The notes under the pieces were generated by a model, which made no database searches, was not told the DNA's origin, and saw nothing but the letters and a program-made list of their open reading frames with translations. Both the position numbers and the translations under genes were made by a program. Below, piece by piece: positions 27,280 through 37,178 of a stretch of 64,000 nucleotides of DNA. This stretch comes from Sphingobacteriales bacterium (GTDB lineage: Bacteria > Bacteroidota > Bacteroidia > Chitinophagales > Chitinophagaceae): the NCBI GenBank assembly GCA_004144185.1, contig SEFP01000001.1:186001-250000 (forward strand). Reading direction: 5' to 3'. How positions within the stretch are numbered: the first letter of the stretch is position 1; every line of letters begins with the position of its first letter.

Positions 27280-28500
27280 TTAGCTGAATGCGTCTTTCAG
27301 CTTGTCAAAAAAACCTTTTCCTTCTTTCTCTTTTTCGTCGCCGTCTTTCTTGTCGTTCTCGGCAGCAGGCGTGTAATAGTCGTTGGTAGCTGCACCCGTG
27401 CCTGCCGGTGTAAAATTCTTGGAGGCCCGCAGCTGTTCCAGCAACGCTTTTTCTTCCGCACTGATGTCCTGCGGGCTGTAGACCGACACTTCTACCAGTT
27501 CATCGCCGCGGTTATAGCCCTGAAACGCCGGGAATCCTTTGCCTTTCAGCCGGAAGATTTTCCCGCTCTGCGTACCTGCCGGAACGGTAATCTTGGCTCG
27601 TCCGTCGATGGTTGGCACTTCTACTTTGGTTCCCAATACGGCATCCGGAAATGAAATCTGCAGTTTGTGAACGACGTCCATATCGGCACGGGTCAGGTGC
27701 GGATGCGCTTCTTCGTCGATCTGAATTAGTAGATCGCCCGGAGGGCCACCGCGCTCGCCGGCATTACCACCGCCGCCCATCGACAGTTGCATGCCGTCCT
27801 GTACGCCGGCCGGAATGTCAAGCGAAAGGGTTTCTTCACCAAACACACGCCCTTCGCCTTTGCAAGGAGCACACTTGGCCGTGATGGTAGAGCCTTGTCC
27901 GTTACAGGCAGGGCAGGTAGTTACAGTCTGCATTGCACCGAGGAACGTCTGCTGGACCCGCTGTACTTGCCCGCGACCGCCGCAGGTGGTACAGGTCTGG
28001 ATGGAACTGGTATCCTTGGCACCACTTCCATCACAGGTCTTGCACACCACGTGCTTTTTGACCTTGATTTTTTTATTGGCACCGGCTGCGATCTCGGCAT
28101 AGTTCATCTTTAGCTTCACGCGCAGATTTGATCCGCGGGAGCCTTGTCCGCGCCGCTGACCACCGCCGCCGCCACGCTGACCGCCAAAGAACGAACCGAA
28201 AATATCGTCTCCGAAAACGTCGCCGAAATTGGAGAAGATATCGTCCATGTTCATTCCGCCGCCGCCGCTGGCTGCACCGCCCATGCCGGCATGACCAAAG
28301 CGATCGTACTTCGCACGTTTTTCCGGATTGGAAAGCACTTCGTACGCTTCAGCCGCTTCCTTGAATTTCTCTTCGGCCGCCGCATCCCCCGGATTGCGGT
28401 CGGGGTGATACTGAAGCGCAATCTTGCGGTACGACTTCTTGATTTCATCTGCACTGACGGTCTTGGTAACGCTCAGCACCTCGTAATAATCCCTTTTCAT
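27280..28500 (-). CDS. dnaJ: Chaperone protein DnaJ
   Basis: The product has 406 residues when started at MKRDYYEVL (28,500). The J domain (1-70) has HPD at 32-34. A glycine-rich part with [13 protein letters not shown] follows (about 75-140). Four zinc-binding CxxCxGxG motifs lie near 160-235 ([32 protein letters not shown]). The substrate-binding C-terminal domains end near 365. The last 35 residues are a lysine- and glutamate-rich tail longer than in E. coli. It activates the ATPase of DnaK. It is placed 98 bases behind grpE; dnaK is not in the window. Confidence 0.97.
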   Translation of the reverse strand: MKRDYYEVLSVTKTVSADEIKKSYRKIALQYHPDRNPGDAAAEEKFKEAAEAYEVLSNPEKRAKYDRFGHAGMGGAASGGGGMNMDDIFSNFGDVFGDDIFGSFFGGQRGGGGGQRRGQGSRGSNLRVKLKMNYAEIAAGANKKIKVKKHVVCKTCDGSGAKDTSSIQTCTTCGGRGQVQRVQQTFLGAMQTVTTCPACNGQGSTITAKCAPCKGEGRVFGEETLSLDIPAGVQDGMQLSMGGGGNAGERGGPPGDLLIQIDEEAHPHLTRADMDVVHKLQISFPDAVLGTKVEVPTIDGRAKITVPAGTQSGKIFRLKGKGFPAFQGYNRGDELVEVSVYSPQDISAEEKALLEQLRASKNFTPAGTGAATNDYYTPAAENDKKDGDEKEKEGKGFFDKLKDAFS

Positions 28501-28598
28501 AAAGTAGCAGTGCACACCTGTTTCGGCTGCACAGAGTTCCGGAAATTCAGCGTCTTGTTACAGGGGCTGTTTTCCTCTTGTTCACAGAAAAATACCGC

Positions 28599-29186
28599 TT
28601 ACTTGCCAACCACCACTTTAGCGTGGCGGATCAGCTTATCGTTGAGATAATATCCCGGTTCTATAACATCAATTACCGCTCCTTGTTGCGCTTCGTTCGG
28701 AACCGGAATTTCAGTAATAGCTTCATGCAACTCTGCATCAAATGGTTCTCCGGCGCTGTCCATGCGGCGCAGGCCCAGTTGCTTCATGGTGTTGCGCAGT
28801 TTGTTAAAGACCAGCTGGATACCTTCCTTCATGGCCGTAGCATCAGTAGCCGATTCGATCATCTTCTCCGCCCGTTCGCCATCATCCAGTACCGGCAGCA
28901 TCGCCTGAATGGCTTCGCGGCCGGCTGTCTGCATCAGTTCCATGCGTTCTTTGGCGACCCGGCGTTTGTAATTTTCGAATTCAGCGGCCAGGCGCAGGTA
29001 TTTGTCTTTGGCTTCGTCGAGCTCTTTCTGGCTTCCGGAATCGCTGTTTTCGCCTTCAAAATCAGGCAGTCCGTTTCCGGAAATGCTGTCGTCGGTATTC
29101 AGGCCGTGTGCCATAGCTTCTTCGGTATGCTGAGCTGCATTTTTTTCATTCAGCTCCTGGTTGTAGTCAGATTCGTTTTCGTGCAT
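28599..29186 (-). CDS. grpE: Nucleotide exchange factor GrpE
   Basis: About 195 residues from MHENESDYNQ, the start I prefer because a purine-rich stretch precedes it and a promoter-like TACTTTTA lies at 29,218-29,225; a start at 29,210 (MFFKKRKAM) is possible. Residues 1-60 are acidic and disordered, then a long helix (DKYLRLAAEFENYKRR, the family signature) is followed by the beta domain ending in GYYLNDKLIRHAKVVVGK. It releases ADP from DnaK. It forms an operon with dnaJ. Confidence 0.95.
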   Translation of the reverse strand: MHENESDYNQELNEKNAAQHTEEAMAHGLNTDDSISGNGLPDFEGENSDSGSQKELDEAKDKYLRLAAEFENYKRRVAKERMELMQTAGREAIQAMLPVLDDGERAEKMIESATDATAMKEGIQLVFNKLRNTMKQLGLRRMDSAGEPFDAELHEAITEIPVPNEAQQGAVIDVIEPGYYLNDKLIRHAKVVVGK

Positions 29187-29309
29187 GGCTTTTCTCTTTT
29201 TGAAAAACATGGGTGTAAAAGTATCTTCAAAACAGGTGCCGAACGGCGTTTTGCGACAATTTGACAACTCACGACACTGCTAGTGGACAGAATAGCGTAC
29301 CGGAAGGCG

Positions 29310-29317
29310 TACTTTTG
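29310..29317 (+). promoter_or_regulatory. Bacteroidota -7 element for the endonuclease gene
   Basis: TACTTTTG followed by C is an exact TAnnTTTG, 21 bases before the ATG at 29,339. Confidence 0.5.
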
Positions 29318-29338
29318 CGGCCTGCCTTTATTCACTAT

Positions 29339-30424
29339 ATGAAACGTTTGTACACCAGTTTATTAATGAGTCTTTCGGTTGGTCTTGCGTTCGCGCAGGC
29401 TCCTGCGGGTTATTACCAACCGGCCGCAGGCCTCAGCGGCACCCAGCTCCAATCGGCGCTCCATGCCATTATCTACAATCATACGGTGCTTTCCTACACA
29501 CCCGGACTCTGGAATGCGTATTACACTACCGATAACCGGGGCAATAACAAGGTCTGGGACATCTACTCAGACATCCCGGGTGGTACGCCGCCCTACTTGT
29601 ATACTCTGGGTTCTGCCCAGTGTGGCAATGGTGTCAACCGGGAAAACAGCTGCTATAACCGGGAGCATGTATGGCCGCAAAGTAAATTCAGCAGTGCCTC
29701 CCCCATGGTATCGGATCTGTGGATAGTATACCCAACCGATTACTATGTCAACAATCAGCGGGGCAATATGCCGTATGGCAAAGTGACTACTGCCAGCAAG
29801 ACGTTTCTGAACGGCAGCAAAATTGGCAGCAACACGTATCCCGGTGCGCCTACAGCGACCTGCTTTGAACCAATCGACTCCTTTAAAGGCGATATTGCCC
29901 GCAGCTACTTTTACATTGCCACCCGTTATCTGGGCGAAGATGCCAACTGGGACGACTGGGAAATGGCTACTCGCGCGGTTTTGAAACCCTGGGCGGTTCA
30001 GATGTTGCTGAGCTGGCACCGGATGGACCCGGTCAGTGCCAAAGAAATTGCCCGAAACAATGCGGCGTATGCCTTGCAGCGCAACCGGAATCCATACATC
30101 GATTCGCCACAGTATGCAGAGTGTATCTGGGGAACCATTTCGTCTTGCCGCACTCCGGTCAGCGTGGTAACTACCGGTACCGTTGCGCCTTCATTTCAGG
30201 TAGGGTATGACCTTTCCGGCCGCACTGCGTATCTGACACTCTCGCAGGCTGCTACTATCCAGTTGCTGGATTTGCAGGGACGCATTCTGCACACGCTGTC
30301 CGTTCCGGAATCTGGTACGGCTACCCGCTGGGAATTGCCACTTACAGCTTATGCGCCCGGCATGTATCTGGTACAGATGCAGTCCGCTTCCGGAAAAGCC
30401 ATTCAGCGGATCCTGATTCCCTAG
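29339..30424 (+). CDS. Secreted endonuclease I family nuclease with T9SS sorting domain
   Basis: The product has 361 residues from MKRLYTSLLM (29,339). The signal peptide ends AFAQAP. The nuclease domain (about 30-260) has the family motif NREHVWPQS, a beta-beta-alpha-metal site, preceded by the ENSCYNR cysteine and followed by GDIARSYFYIATRY and WHRMDPVS, as in endonuclease I (Vibrio Dns, E. coli EndA). The last 75 residues form a beta-rich T9SS-type tail (LSLPES-like turn, YAPGMYLVQMQ, QRILIP). It should degrade extracellular DNA at the cell surface or outside, perhaps for nutrition or biofilm control. Confidence 0.88.
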   Translation: MKRLYTSLLMSLSVGLAFAQAPAGYYQPAAGLSGTQLQSALHAIIYNHTVLSYTPGLWNAYYTTDNRGNNKVWDIYSDIPGGTPPYLYTLGSAQCGNGVNRENSCYNREHVWPQSKFSSASPMVSDLWIVYPTDYYVNNQRGNMPYGKVTTASKTFLNGSKIGSNTYPGAPTATCFEPIDSFKGDIARSYFYIATRYLGEDANWDDWEMATRAVLKPWAVQMLLSWHRMDPVSAKEIARNNAAYALQRNRNPYIDSPQYAECIWGTISSCRTPVSVVTTGTVAPSFQVGYDLSGRTAYLTLSQAATIQLLDLQGRILHTLSVPESGTATRWELPLTAYAPGMYLVQMQSASGKAIQRILIP

Positions 30425-30666
30425 CGTTTTCTGGGGTTGGGTAATAAATCGGCAATCAGCAGAACCAGCTCATACGGGATCCGTTCGCTGCTTTCGTCTT
30501 CTGCAACGAGGTCGTACCGGTCGAGCGGACTCCAGCGCATCCGGAAGCGTGGGACATCGGGAATATTCACTTCATAGTACAACCCGTCGGATCGCTGTTG
30601 CGTCAGAATGCTGGCCGGCACCAGTTGCCCCTGCCAGTGGATATTGCGAACGAATGATTGCGCCAT
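30421..30666 (-). CDS. Conserved small protein of unknown function
   Basis: This 81-residue soluble protein (FVRNIHWQGQLVPASILTQ, then VNIPDVPRFRMRWSPLDRYDLV) is not one I recognise. Its balanced composition and the exact promoter element ahead of it support a real gene. Its stop overlaps the end of the endonuclease gene by four bases, so the two convergent genes share their last codons. Confidence 0.55.
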   Translation of the reverse strand: MAQSFVRNIHWQGQLVPASILTQQRSDGLYYEVNIPDVPRFRMRWSPLDRYDLVAEDESSERIPYELVLLIADLLPNPRKR

Positions 30667-30673
30667 AGCGCCG

Positions 30674-30681
30674 CAAAAATA
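30674..30681 (-). promoter_or_regulatory. Bacteroidota -7 element, leaderless arrangement
   Basis: On the minus strand TATTTTTG followed by C matches TAnnTTTG and ends 7 bases before the ATG at 30,666. Confidence 0.45.
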
Positions 30682-30694
30682 AGGGTGTAAAAAG

Positions 30695-30738
30695 AGAACC
30701 CCTTCCGGAACCTCAGGTGTTCGGGATGGGGTTCTTTA
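30695..30738 (-). terminator. Terminator of the polysaccharide operon
   Basis: AGAACCCC (30,695-30,702) and GGGGTTCT (30,728-30,735) form an 8-bp stem whose loop holds a TTCCGGAA copy. On the minus strand a short TTTT follows the stem. It lies 25 bases past the ligase stop. Confidence 0.6.
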
Positions 30739-30759
30739 ATGAATGCTTTTTAAAGTATG

Positions 30760-32220
30760 TCAGGCAGGTAATGCCTTTCGTTGCAGTTGTTTGCTTTTGG
30801 CGTTCAGTACCAGCAGCAGGGAAATGCTCAGGTAGAAAAACGCGCCTACTTTATGCGTTTCGAGCAGTTCGGAGAAAAAGTTATTGATAAAGCTGGCTGC
30901 AAAAACGCCGGCCAGCGCCAGGGTCACCACCCGCCAGTACGGGTCCCGGAACCGGTGATACACTTTTTGGACCTGCGCAAAATACAGCACGACCAGAATG
31001 GCGTATAAGATCATCGCCGGCCATCCCTGCTCGACCAGCATGAACAGGAAATAATTGTGGGTGGTACTGCGTTCCGGATTGCGGCTTACCCAGGTCTGGA
31101 AGTTGGTAACCGCATACGGTTTGTAATATTCATAAAATGCATTGGGGCCGACGCCTGTCAGCGGGCGGTCCTGGCTCATCCGCACACCGGCAATCCAACG
31201 ATAAAAGCGCTCGGCACTGCTCATATCCTGCCCTTTAAACGTAGCAATCATGTGATCGCTAAATGTTGCATGGGAATAGGTACGGTCGTAGTCGGGATAA
31301 AAATCCAGGTAGCGGCTGTTGTGAGACAACCAGAAAATAGCCACCACAACCAGGGTGTAGAAGGCAGGCATAATCAGATTTACCAACCGGAACCGGATGG
31401 CCATCACGATCACACCGGCAAACAGAATGGCCAGCACCGCGCCGCGTGCATAGCTGAAATAAATAGCCGCCAGCCAGAACAGGATTACACCCAGCAGGAA
31501 CGTACGGGTCATAAAGCCTTTCTTGGTCAGCACGAAGGCCGCCACAATTGGCGGAAACATCATGGATAGAATGGCACCATAATCCACATGGTTATAGAAA
31601 ATATCCGGAATGGCGTGCTCGATCTCTCGAAAACCAAACCGATATTGAATGGCATGGATGGCAAAGATGTACGTCACGATCACCAACAAAGGGATGAACA
31701 GTAGGCGGAATGCTTTCCGGAAATCCGCTTTTTCGCGAAAAATCAGCAGTGGCATCAGGAAAAACGACGCCAGCATCCAGTTTTTGGCAATAAAAAACTT
31801 AACGGAAATCAGCGGCTCCAGCGAATAGATAACCGCTACAAACAGCCATATATATTGCAACCCGATGATAAGCATCAGGGGGTTGCGGAGATAATCTGCA
31901 TTAAACAACTGTCGCCGTGCACCGATCAACAGCAAGGTGACCACCAGAAAGACAGCCATAAGCGGCTCATCGGGCAACGAAGTGGCCAGCGAACTGGAAA
32001 TTTCAACATCGTAGGCGATGATCATTCCAACCAGCAACAGCCACCAAACCGTACGCCAGCTGGTGAGCAGCAGCAACGCAAAACAGGCACCGAATGGCAG
32101 CAAAAGCGCTATGGTATTTCCGGAATAGCCGAAATACAACAAACACAGCAAAAACATCACTGCGCCCGCAATGAGTCCCTTGCGGGTGCCAATCCAGTCA
32201 GTTAATAAGCCTGCTTGCAT
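30760..32220 (-). CDS. O-antigen ligase / polymerase-like membrane protein
   Basis: The 486 residues hold about 12 hydrophobic spans and one large loop near residues 325-410 (TFSDHMIATFKG, RFYRWIAGVRMSQDRPLTGVGPNAF, STTHNYFLFMLVEQG). This is the Wzy_C/WaaL layout, where conserved arginine and histidine residues (here in RSTTHN) line the active loop. Such enzymes join or transfer polysaccharide chains carried on undecaprenyl phosphate at the periplasmic face. The gene follows the Wzz-like gene by 24 bases, so chain-length control and polymerisation are coupled. Whether it acts on O-antigen or exopolysaccharide is open. Confidence 0.82.
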   Translation of the reverse strand: MQAGLLTDWIGTRKGLIAGAVMFLLCLLYFGYSGNTIALLLPFGACFALLLLTSWRTVWWLLLVGMIIAYDVEISSSLATSLPDEPLMAVFLVVTLLLIGARRQLFNADYLRNPLMLIIGLQYIWLFVAVIYSLEPLISVKFFIAKNWMLASFFLMPLLIFREKADFRKAFRLLFIPLLVIVTYIFAIHAIQYRFGFREIEHAIPDIFYNHVDYGAILSMMFPPIVAAFVLTKKGFMTRTFLLGVILFWLAAIYFSYARGAVLAILFAGVIVMAIRFRLVNLIMPAFYTLVVVAIFWLSHNSRYLDFYPDYDRTYSHATFSDHMIATFKGQDMSSAERFYRWIAGVRMSQDRPLTGVGPNAFYEYYKPYAVTNFQTWVSRNPERSTTHNYFLFMLVEQGWPAMILYAILVVLYFAQVQKVYHRFRDPYWRVVTLALAGVFAASFINNFFSELLETHKVGAFFYLSISLLLVLNAKSKQLQRKALPA

Positions 32221-32244
32221 ACGATTCCGGAACAGGATTTACAA

Positions 32245-33240
32245 TCAGACTGTTTCCCGTTCAGCAGCTGCCAGGGCGACCCGGCGATACCAGCCCGAAA
32301 ACACCACCCACAGAATGCTGAAAAACAGGCCGGCAAGCATGTAGCCGACCAGCGTGAAAACCAGCCCCAGTCCATCCCGCTTGCCGGGAACAGCAGCCGG
32401 TGTGATGATCTGAATAAACGGCAGCTCTTTGTCATCGATTCCCGTATTCGACTCGGCAGCCGTAGCCATATACCGCGACCGGTCGATTACATACTGATCT
32501 TTGACGGCCTCCAGGTTTTGGATTTCTTCAATGGCACGGGCATCGGTGCTGCGCATCATGCCTGTTGTCAGCCCATACCGGTTGGGCGAGATGATATCAT
32601 AAATACCGGTGCGTTCGCGCATCGCTACCAGCGAATCGGTCAGTACCCGAACGGCACTGTCGCTTTGTGCAATCCGGTTGCGTACGGCATTGCGGGCATT
32701 GAGGCGCAAACCGGAAATATACTTATTAAAATTCTCCTCAATAACGCTTACAGCACTGTTAGCGACCTGTGCAGCCAGTTGGGGGGTTTTATTCTTAAAC
32801 GAAACCAGAATGGAACCAAACTCGGTCCGGCGCACGCTGAAATCTTTCCCAAACCGTTCCAGCAGGTTATCCATCGCCCCTTCCTTCTTCATATTGACCT
32901 TGTAAGCAGTTTGAAGCTGGTTCCTGGCGATGATCTCACGCTTCACCTGATCACTATTAGCAATCGCCAGTGCCCGGTCATTGATCTGTTCCGGGGCAAA
33001 ATAATCCAAGGCAGCGCCCTGCGAAAACAGCCTGGAACGGTCCGAATACATCGGGTTGCCCAGGATAACTTCAGCATTGGCCTTGTAGGAAGGTGGCGTC
33101 AGCAGGTAGACCAACAGGCCTATCAGAAAAGCCAGTCCTGTAACAACAAGGATAAAAGTGCGCCGCCGGAGCAAGGTCTGGAAGATGTCCAGCAAATCGT
33201 AGCGTATGGGAGCGGCAGCCAGCGTTTCGGTGCGTTGCAT
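32245..33240 (-). CDS. Wzz/Vps polysaccharide chain-length determinant family protein
   Basis: The 331 residues have membrane spans near 30-50 (TFILVVTGLAFLIGLLVYLL) and 285-315 (GLGLVFTLVGYMLAGLFFSILW), with a periplasmic coiled-coil region in between. This is the arrangement of Wzz and of the N-terminal part of Wzc. The proline-rich segment before the second span (TPAAVPGKRDG) is the usual Wzz signature. There is no kinase domain. It regulates chain length of a surface polysaccharide, with the ligase/polymerase encoded next. Confidence 0.82.
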   Translation of the reverse strand: MQRTETLAAAPIRYDLLDIFQTLLRRRTFILVVTGLAFLIGLLVYLLTPPSYKANAEVILGNPMYSDRSRLFSQGAALDYFAPEQINDRALAIANSDQVKREIIARNQLQTAYKVNMKKEGAMDNLLERFGKDFSVRRTEFGSILVSFKNKTPQLAAQVANSAVSVIEENFNKYISGLRLNARNAVRNRIAQSDSAVRVLTDSLVAMRERTGIYDIISPNRYGLTTGMMRSTDARAIEEIQNLEAVKDQYVIDRSRYMATAAESNTGIDDKELPFIQIITPAAVPGKRDGLGLVFTLVGYMLAGLFFSILWVVFSGWYRRVALAAAERETV

Positions 33241-33374
33241 GAATCAGATTAACGGGCAAGATACTATCCACAGGCTAGAATGACAGATTTGGGCCTGCGG
33301 ATTTAGGAAAAGAAGTATATACAATGGCGTTCCGGAATCAGGGCCTGGAATGCTTCCGGTGTTCCGGAACAGTA

Positions 33375-34448
33375 TCAGACCGATTCGCCCGCCTGCATTT
33401 TTTCAGCGTTTTCAGCAAACTGTAGCGCATCGAGCATTTCGCCGATGTCGCCGTTCAGGAAGTTGTCCAACGAATACACGGTCATGTTGATTCTATGATC
33501 TGTGATGCGTCCCTGCGGAAAGTTATAGGTCCGGATTTTAGCGGAACGGTCGCCGGTACTCACCAGACTTTTACGGCGGTTGGCAATTTCCTCCTCATGT
33601 TTACGCACCTGTTCTTCATATAGTTTGGTCCGCATCATCTGTGTTGCTTTCTCGCGGTTGCCCAGCTGGGTGCGCTCCGTCTGGCAGGTAATCACGGTTC
33701 CGGTAGGTACGTGGGTCAGGATGACCTTGGTTTCTACTTTGTTTACGTTCTGACCACCGGCACCACCACTTCGGGCGGTTTCCATTTTCAGATCGCTTTC
33801 TCTAAGCTCAAAATCAATCTCCTCTGCTTCCGGCATCACTGCTACGGTTGCAGCAGACGTATGGACCCGTCCTCCGGCCTCCGTTGCAGGCACGCGCTGC
33901 ACCCGGTGAACGCCGCTTTCAAACTTCAGAATGCCGTACACATCGTCTCCGGTCACTTCAAACTGGACATCTTTATACCCTCCGGCAGTGCCTTCGTTTT
34001 CGCTGAGCAGCGCCACTTTCCAACCTTGTTTTTCGCAGTAGCGCATATACATCCGCGCCAGATCACCGGCAAACAGAGCAGCTTCATCACCACCTGTGCC
34101 CCCCCGGATTTCAAGGATGGCGTTTTTCTCATCCTGCGGGTCTTTCGGAATCAGCAGCTGCCGGATATGAGCTTCCAGTTCTTCCCGGCGTCCTTCGGCA
34201 CCACTAAGCTCTTCCTGCGCCATCTGACGCAGATCGGCATCGCTTTCGGTAGCCAGCACTTCCTTACCAAAAGAGATGGTGTCGAGCAGTGATTTATACT
34301 CTTTGTAAGCATTGTGGATCGGCTCCAGTTTTCGGTATTCTTTACTTACGGCAGTGAATCGCTTGTTGTCGGCCACTACCGCCGGATTGGTCAGCGTGAT
34401 GCCCAGATCGGTAAAGCGGGCTTCGAGGGCTTCAAGTTTGTCGAGCAT
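33375..34448 (-). CDS. prfA: Peptide chain release factor 1
   Basis: This 357-residue protein reads UAA and UAG stop codons. The peptidyl-tRNA hydrolysis motif GGQ lies in [16 protein letters not shown] near residue 230. The codon-recognition region includes [20 protein letters not shown], where the PxT tripeptide typical of RF1 is PAT, in agreement with RF1 rather than RF2. Length and domain order are normal. The gene is preceded by an exact promoter element at 34,468-34,475 and appears to be alone; the usual hemK neighbour is not present. Confidence 0.96.
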   Translation of the reverse strand: MLDKLEALEARFTDLGITLTNPAVVADNKRFTAVSKEYRKLEPIHNAYKEYKSLLDTISFGKEVLATESDADLRQMAQEELSGAEGRREELEAHIRQLLIPKDPQDEKNAILEIRGGTGGDEAALFAGDLARMYMRYCEKQGWKVALLSENEGTAGGYKDVQFEVTGDDVYGILKFESGVHRVQRVPATEAGGRVHTSAATVAVMPEAEEIDFELRESDLKMETARSGGAGGQNVNKVETKVILTHVPTGTVITCQTERTQLGNREKATQMMRTKLYEEQVRKHEEEIANRRKSLVSTGDRSAKIRTYNFPQGRITDHRINMTVYSLDNFLNGDIGEMLDALQFAENAEKMQAGESV

Positions 34449-34467
34449 TATCTAATAAATCAGCGGG

Positions 34468-34475
34468 CAAAATTA
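34468..34475 (-). promoter_or_regulatory. Bacteroidota -7 element for prfA
   Basis: The minus strand reads TAATTTTG followed by C, an exact TAnnTTTG, 19 bases before the prfA ATG. Confidence 0.5.
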
Positions 34476-34566
34476 ATGGATAGGAGACAGCCGATCCTAA
34501 AGAAGACGTATTCCGGAACTATTTTACCTGAATTGGTCGGTTCAGTTGGTTCCGGAAACAGGTTAG

Positions 34567-36105
34567 CTAGGGTTTGTTCAGCAGTTCTTTGATCACGGCT
34601 TCCTGTCCATAACCGCCCCAAAGCGGTAAGCGTGTCCGGTCGGGCGGTGCAAAAAAGTAGTTGCCGACACGGGGCGGATCCGGAAACACACTATCCGGAT
34701 CGACGGCACAGTAATTGGCTGGCCACCAGTCCCGGGCATGGTAATGGTCCCCACCATCGCAGGTGTATTCGGCATATTTATCGGTACTGGCAGCTACCGA
34801 TCGCTTCATGGGCAAGGCCAGGTACAAGGCGCTGTCCAACTGGTGTACACGGTAATGGGCATACCGGAGAAACGAATCCCGGTAGGCTTTGGTCTGAAGG
34901 GCAAACCAGGAGATTTCATCAAAATGGTACGGACTCCAGCACTGCCACCGCTGCCGGCGACGTACCGGATGCGGCTGACCGTACCGCTCAAATTCAGACG
35001 CCGGACTACTCCGGTCGGGCTCCAGAAAATTATCAAAAAACATCAGTCCTGGATTGCGCGTACAGACCCATCCGTTAGGATTCATTCCCCCAAGCCCGTT
35101 CTGATACAGAGTCGGACACTGAGGGGCAGGTTCCAGGATGCAGGCACCACCGTTCGGACCTACCGGGTATGCGGTATTGCGCGGATCTTCACTGGGCCGC
35201 AACGGTTCCATATGAAAGTCGAACAGCAACGTTCCGGAGGTATCCAGAAAACCGGTTGCACTGTGCCCGGTAATGAGGCCAAACCGCACCGCCGGACAGG
35301 TATCGGCATACGCCCGGATGCGGTGAACGACCCGACTCCACTCCGCCGGATAATCGGATGGCGAACCAAGGGTATTGGTAGCCGAAAAGCTGATCGCTTC
35401 GCAACCCAGTTGCAGGTAGGTGGTAGCCAGCCAATAGAAATACAATTGGGTTTCCAAATGCTGGATCTGAGGAATAAATCCATTTCCACGGGCCGTCTCG
35501 CTCAGACTGTCACGCATCTTCAGGCAATCGAACGGTCGGTTTTCATCCAGCAGTCCAAATGCCGCCCACACATACGGTGGGATCAACCGACCGCGTACGA
35601 TTCCTTCGTTTACCCACTCACAGGGTGTTCCCATCACGACGATTCCCGGAACGGCTGTTTTGAGATCGGCTACCAGGTGGCGGGCCCGGGCCAAATGTTC
35701 GTCCATCTCCCAAGTACCCCAAAGGGTTATAGCATCGATCATCATCCGGGGCTGTACCCGTTGTACGAAGGCCAGCTGCTGCTGGTAACGCGCCCAGGCG
35801 CGGCCGCTCTGGACATCTTCACGCCGGATAGCAGCTATTTCGCACGGTGCAAACGATCCTGTGTAATACTCCTGGGGCACGATCACATCCGTAGTTCCCG
35901 GATAGAACCGGGACGGATGCAACACCATATCGGACAAAGACTGGGCATCTACCGTATGCGACAGGTACCCAACCAAGGCGTCCTGAGTAACCGTTTTCTG
36001 ACGCGTCTGTCCCAGAACCGGCTGGGTGAACAACACTATTATAAGTGGGCTCCAAACAACGTTGACCAGCCACAAACACGCTCTTTTTTTATATTGACAG
36101 ACCAT
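34567..36105 (-). CDS. Putative secreted protein of unknown function (possible TIM-barrel)
   Basis: The product has 512 residues. An N-terminal hydrophobic stretch (LVNVVWSPLIIVLFTQPVLG) ending GQ looks like a signal peptide. The mature part is rich in Trp, Tyr and His and has alternating strand and helix segments (MMIDAITLWGTWEMDE, GIVVMGTPCEWVNEG, CEAISFSATNTLG, VRFGLITGHS). This recalls a (beta/alpha)8 glycoside hydrolase, but I cannot name a family or catalytic pair. It follows the FkbM gene by 36 bases on the same strand, so a role in surface glycan processing is possible. A 542-codon frame on the other strand is a shadow: it lacks a signal and is overly rich in Arg, His and Gly. Confidence 0.6.
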   Translation of the reverse strand: MVCQYKKRACLWLVNVVWSPLIIVLFTQPVLGQTRQKTVTQDALVGYLSHTVDAQSLSDMVLHPSRFYPGTTDVIVPQEYYTGSFAPCEIAAIRREDVQSGRAWARYQQQLAFVQRVQPRMMIDAITLWGTWEMDEHLARARHLVADLKTAVPGIVVMGTPCEWVNEGIVRGRLIPPYVWAAFGLLDENRPFDCLKMRDSLSETARGNGFIPQIQHLETQLYFYWLATTYLQLGCEAISFSATNTLGSPSDYPAEWSRVVHRIRAYADTCPAVRFGLITGHSATGFLDTSGTLLFDFHMEPLRPSEDPRNTAYPVGPNGGACILEPAPQCPTLYQNGLGGMNPNGWVCTRNPGLMFFDNFLEPDRSSPASEFERYGQPHPVRRRQRWQCWSPYHFDEISWFALQTKAYRDSFLRYAHYRVHQLDSALYLALPMKRSVAASTDKYAEYTCDGGDHYHARDWWPANYCAVDPDSVFPDPPRVGNYFFAPPDRTRLPLWGGYGQEAVIKELLNKP

Positions 36106-36141
36106 CCGGTGAAGATTGTTACAGCGCTGATTGGCTTCGGT

Positions 36142-37050
36142 TTATTTCCGGAAGAGTACATTTTCCGATTCAAGTCCCTGAGCCTTCATCGCGGCTACGG
36201 CCGAAGGATGAGCTTCCGGAAGTCCTTTGGAATTCAGCAAAAATCCTTTGTACCCCGCTTTCCGAAGCAGCTGTTCAGCTTGATCATAGGTTTCATTCCC
36301 ATTGCTCAGAAATTCGATCACAAAATCGCAGTCGGCTGTTTGAAGCAAGGGACCTGCTCCTTGTAATACGGCCAGTTCATTCCCTTCGGTATCGATTTTA
36401 ATCAGCGTTTTACCAGCCGTCGAATCATGGGTAGAGACCAGGAGATCACGCAACGTTTTTACCGGCACTGTGTAGTCGATACTGGTTTGCTGAAGCGTTC
36501 TTTTCAGCTCCTCTGTATAATTATCCAGTACCAGGCTGCTGTATTCGGCATACTCGTGTGGGAACTCATGAAACGTCGCTTCTCCGGCCACCGTTCCTAT
36601 AGCAGCTTGCTGAACGGTAATCCTGGTATGGTTCGCCGTATTTTTTTGCAGCAGTGCAAACGCCGAACGGGCGGGTTCAAAGCTTTGAATCTTAAGGGCT
36701 GCATCAGAGAAGTGAGCTGTCAGCAAACTAAAGTAGCCTACATGGGCACCAATATCCACAAATGCCTGGTAGTGCCGGATATTGGCTATCAGCCATTGAG
36801 CGAGTCGAATCTCGGAATCGTGTGTTTTTCCACCTGCCAGGAAGATATCAGAGGACGACGGCAAGGATACCGTCATGGGTTCGCCCCAAAACGTGACAGC
36901 AGTTTCAAGGCTGCTTTTTCGCAGGCCCGTCAGTGGCAGCAGTTTGCTTTTCCACAGAAACGTCAGGTATTTGGATGGATGGTGGAGCAGACGCTTCAGC
37001 TTCGATCCGCTGGCAAAGGCACTGAGTTGCTCAATAAGGGGCTGATTCAT
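36142..37050 (-). CDS. FkbM-family methyltransferase
   Basis: About 302 residues from MNQPLIEQ (37,050); the longer frame starts with a TTG 54 bases upstream and is less likely. The SAM-binding fold shows FVDIGAHVGYFSLLTA (motif I), then IQSFEPARSAFALLQKN, then LIKIDTEGNELAVLQGAG and DFVIEF, all FkbM hallmarks. Such enzymes O-methylate sugars of glycans or antibiotics. Placement close to polysaccharide genes suggests a surface-glycan substrate (inference). A TTCCGGAA copy overlaps the ATG. It is transcribed together with the unknown secreted protein gene. Confidence 0.85.
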   Translation of the reverse strand: MNQPLIEQLSAFASGSKLKRLLHHPSKYLTFLWKSKLLPLTGLRKSSLETAVTFWGEPMTVSLPSSSDIFLAGGKTHDSEIRLAQWLIANIRHYQAFVDIGAHVGYFSLLTAHFSDAALKIQSFEPARSAFALLQKNTANHTRITVQQAAIGTVAGEATFHEFPHEYAEYSSLVLDNYTEELKRTLQQTSIDYTVPVKTLRDLLVSTHDSTAGKTLIKIDTEGNELAVLQGAGPLLQTADCDFVIEFLSNGNETYDQAEQLLRKAGYKGFLLNSKGLPEAHPSAVAAMKAQGLESENVLFRK

Positions 37051-37118
37051 TTCCGGAAAAACGCTTGTGGCAGCGATACTATTGTTTGAGAAGGCTGCCA
37101 GCAAAAAGGATTCAACTA

Positions 37119-37157
37119 AAAAGCGGAAATCTTTCAGATCAAAAGATTTCCGCTTTC
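37119..37157. terminator. Terminator after infB
   Basis: AAAGCGGAAATCTTT pairs perfectly with its complement (15 bp) around a 7-base loop, with T runs on the infB strand. Confidence 0.9.
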
Positions 37158-37178
37158 AGCTTTAATAAATAGTACAGT

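Noticed and set aside
34738-36366. 542-codon ORF on the plus strand over the secreted protein gene
   Set aside because: The minus frame has a signal peptide and natural composition; the plus frame overlaps two genes and is Arg/His/Gly-rich.
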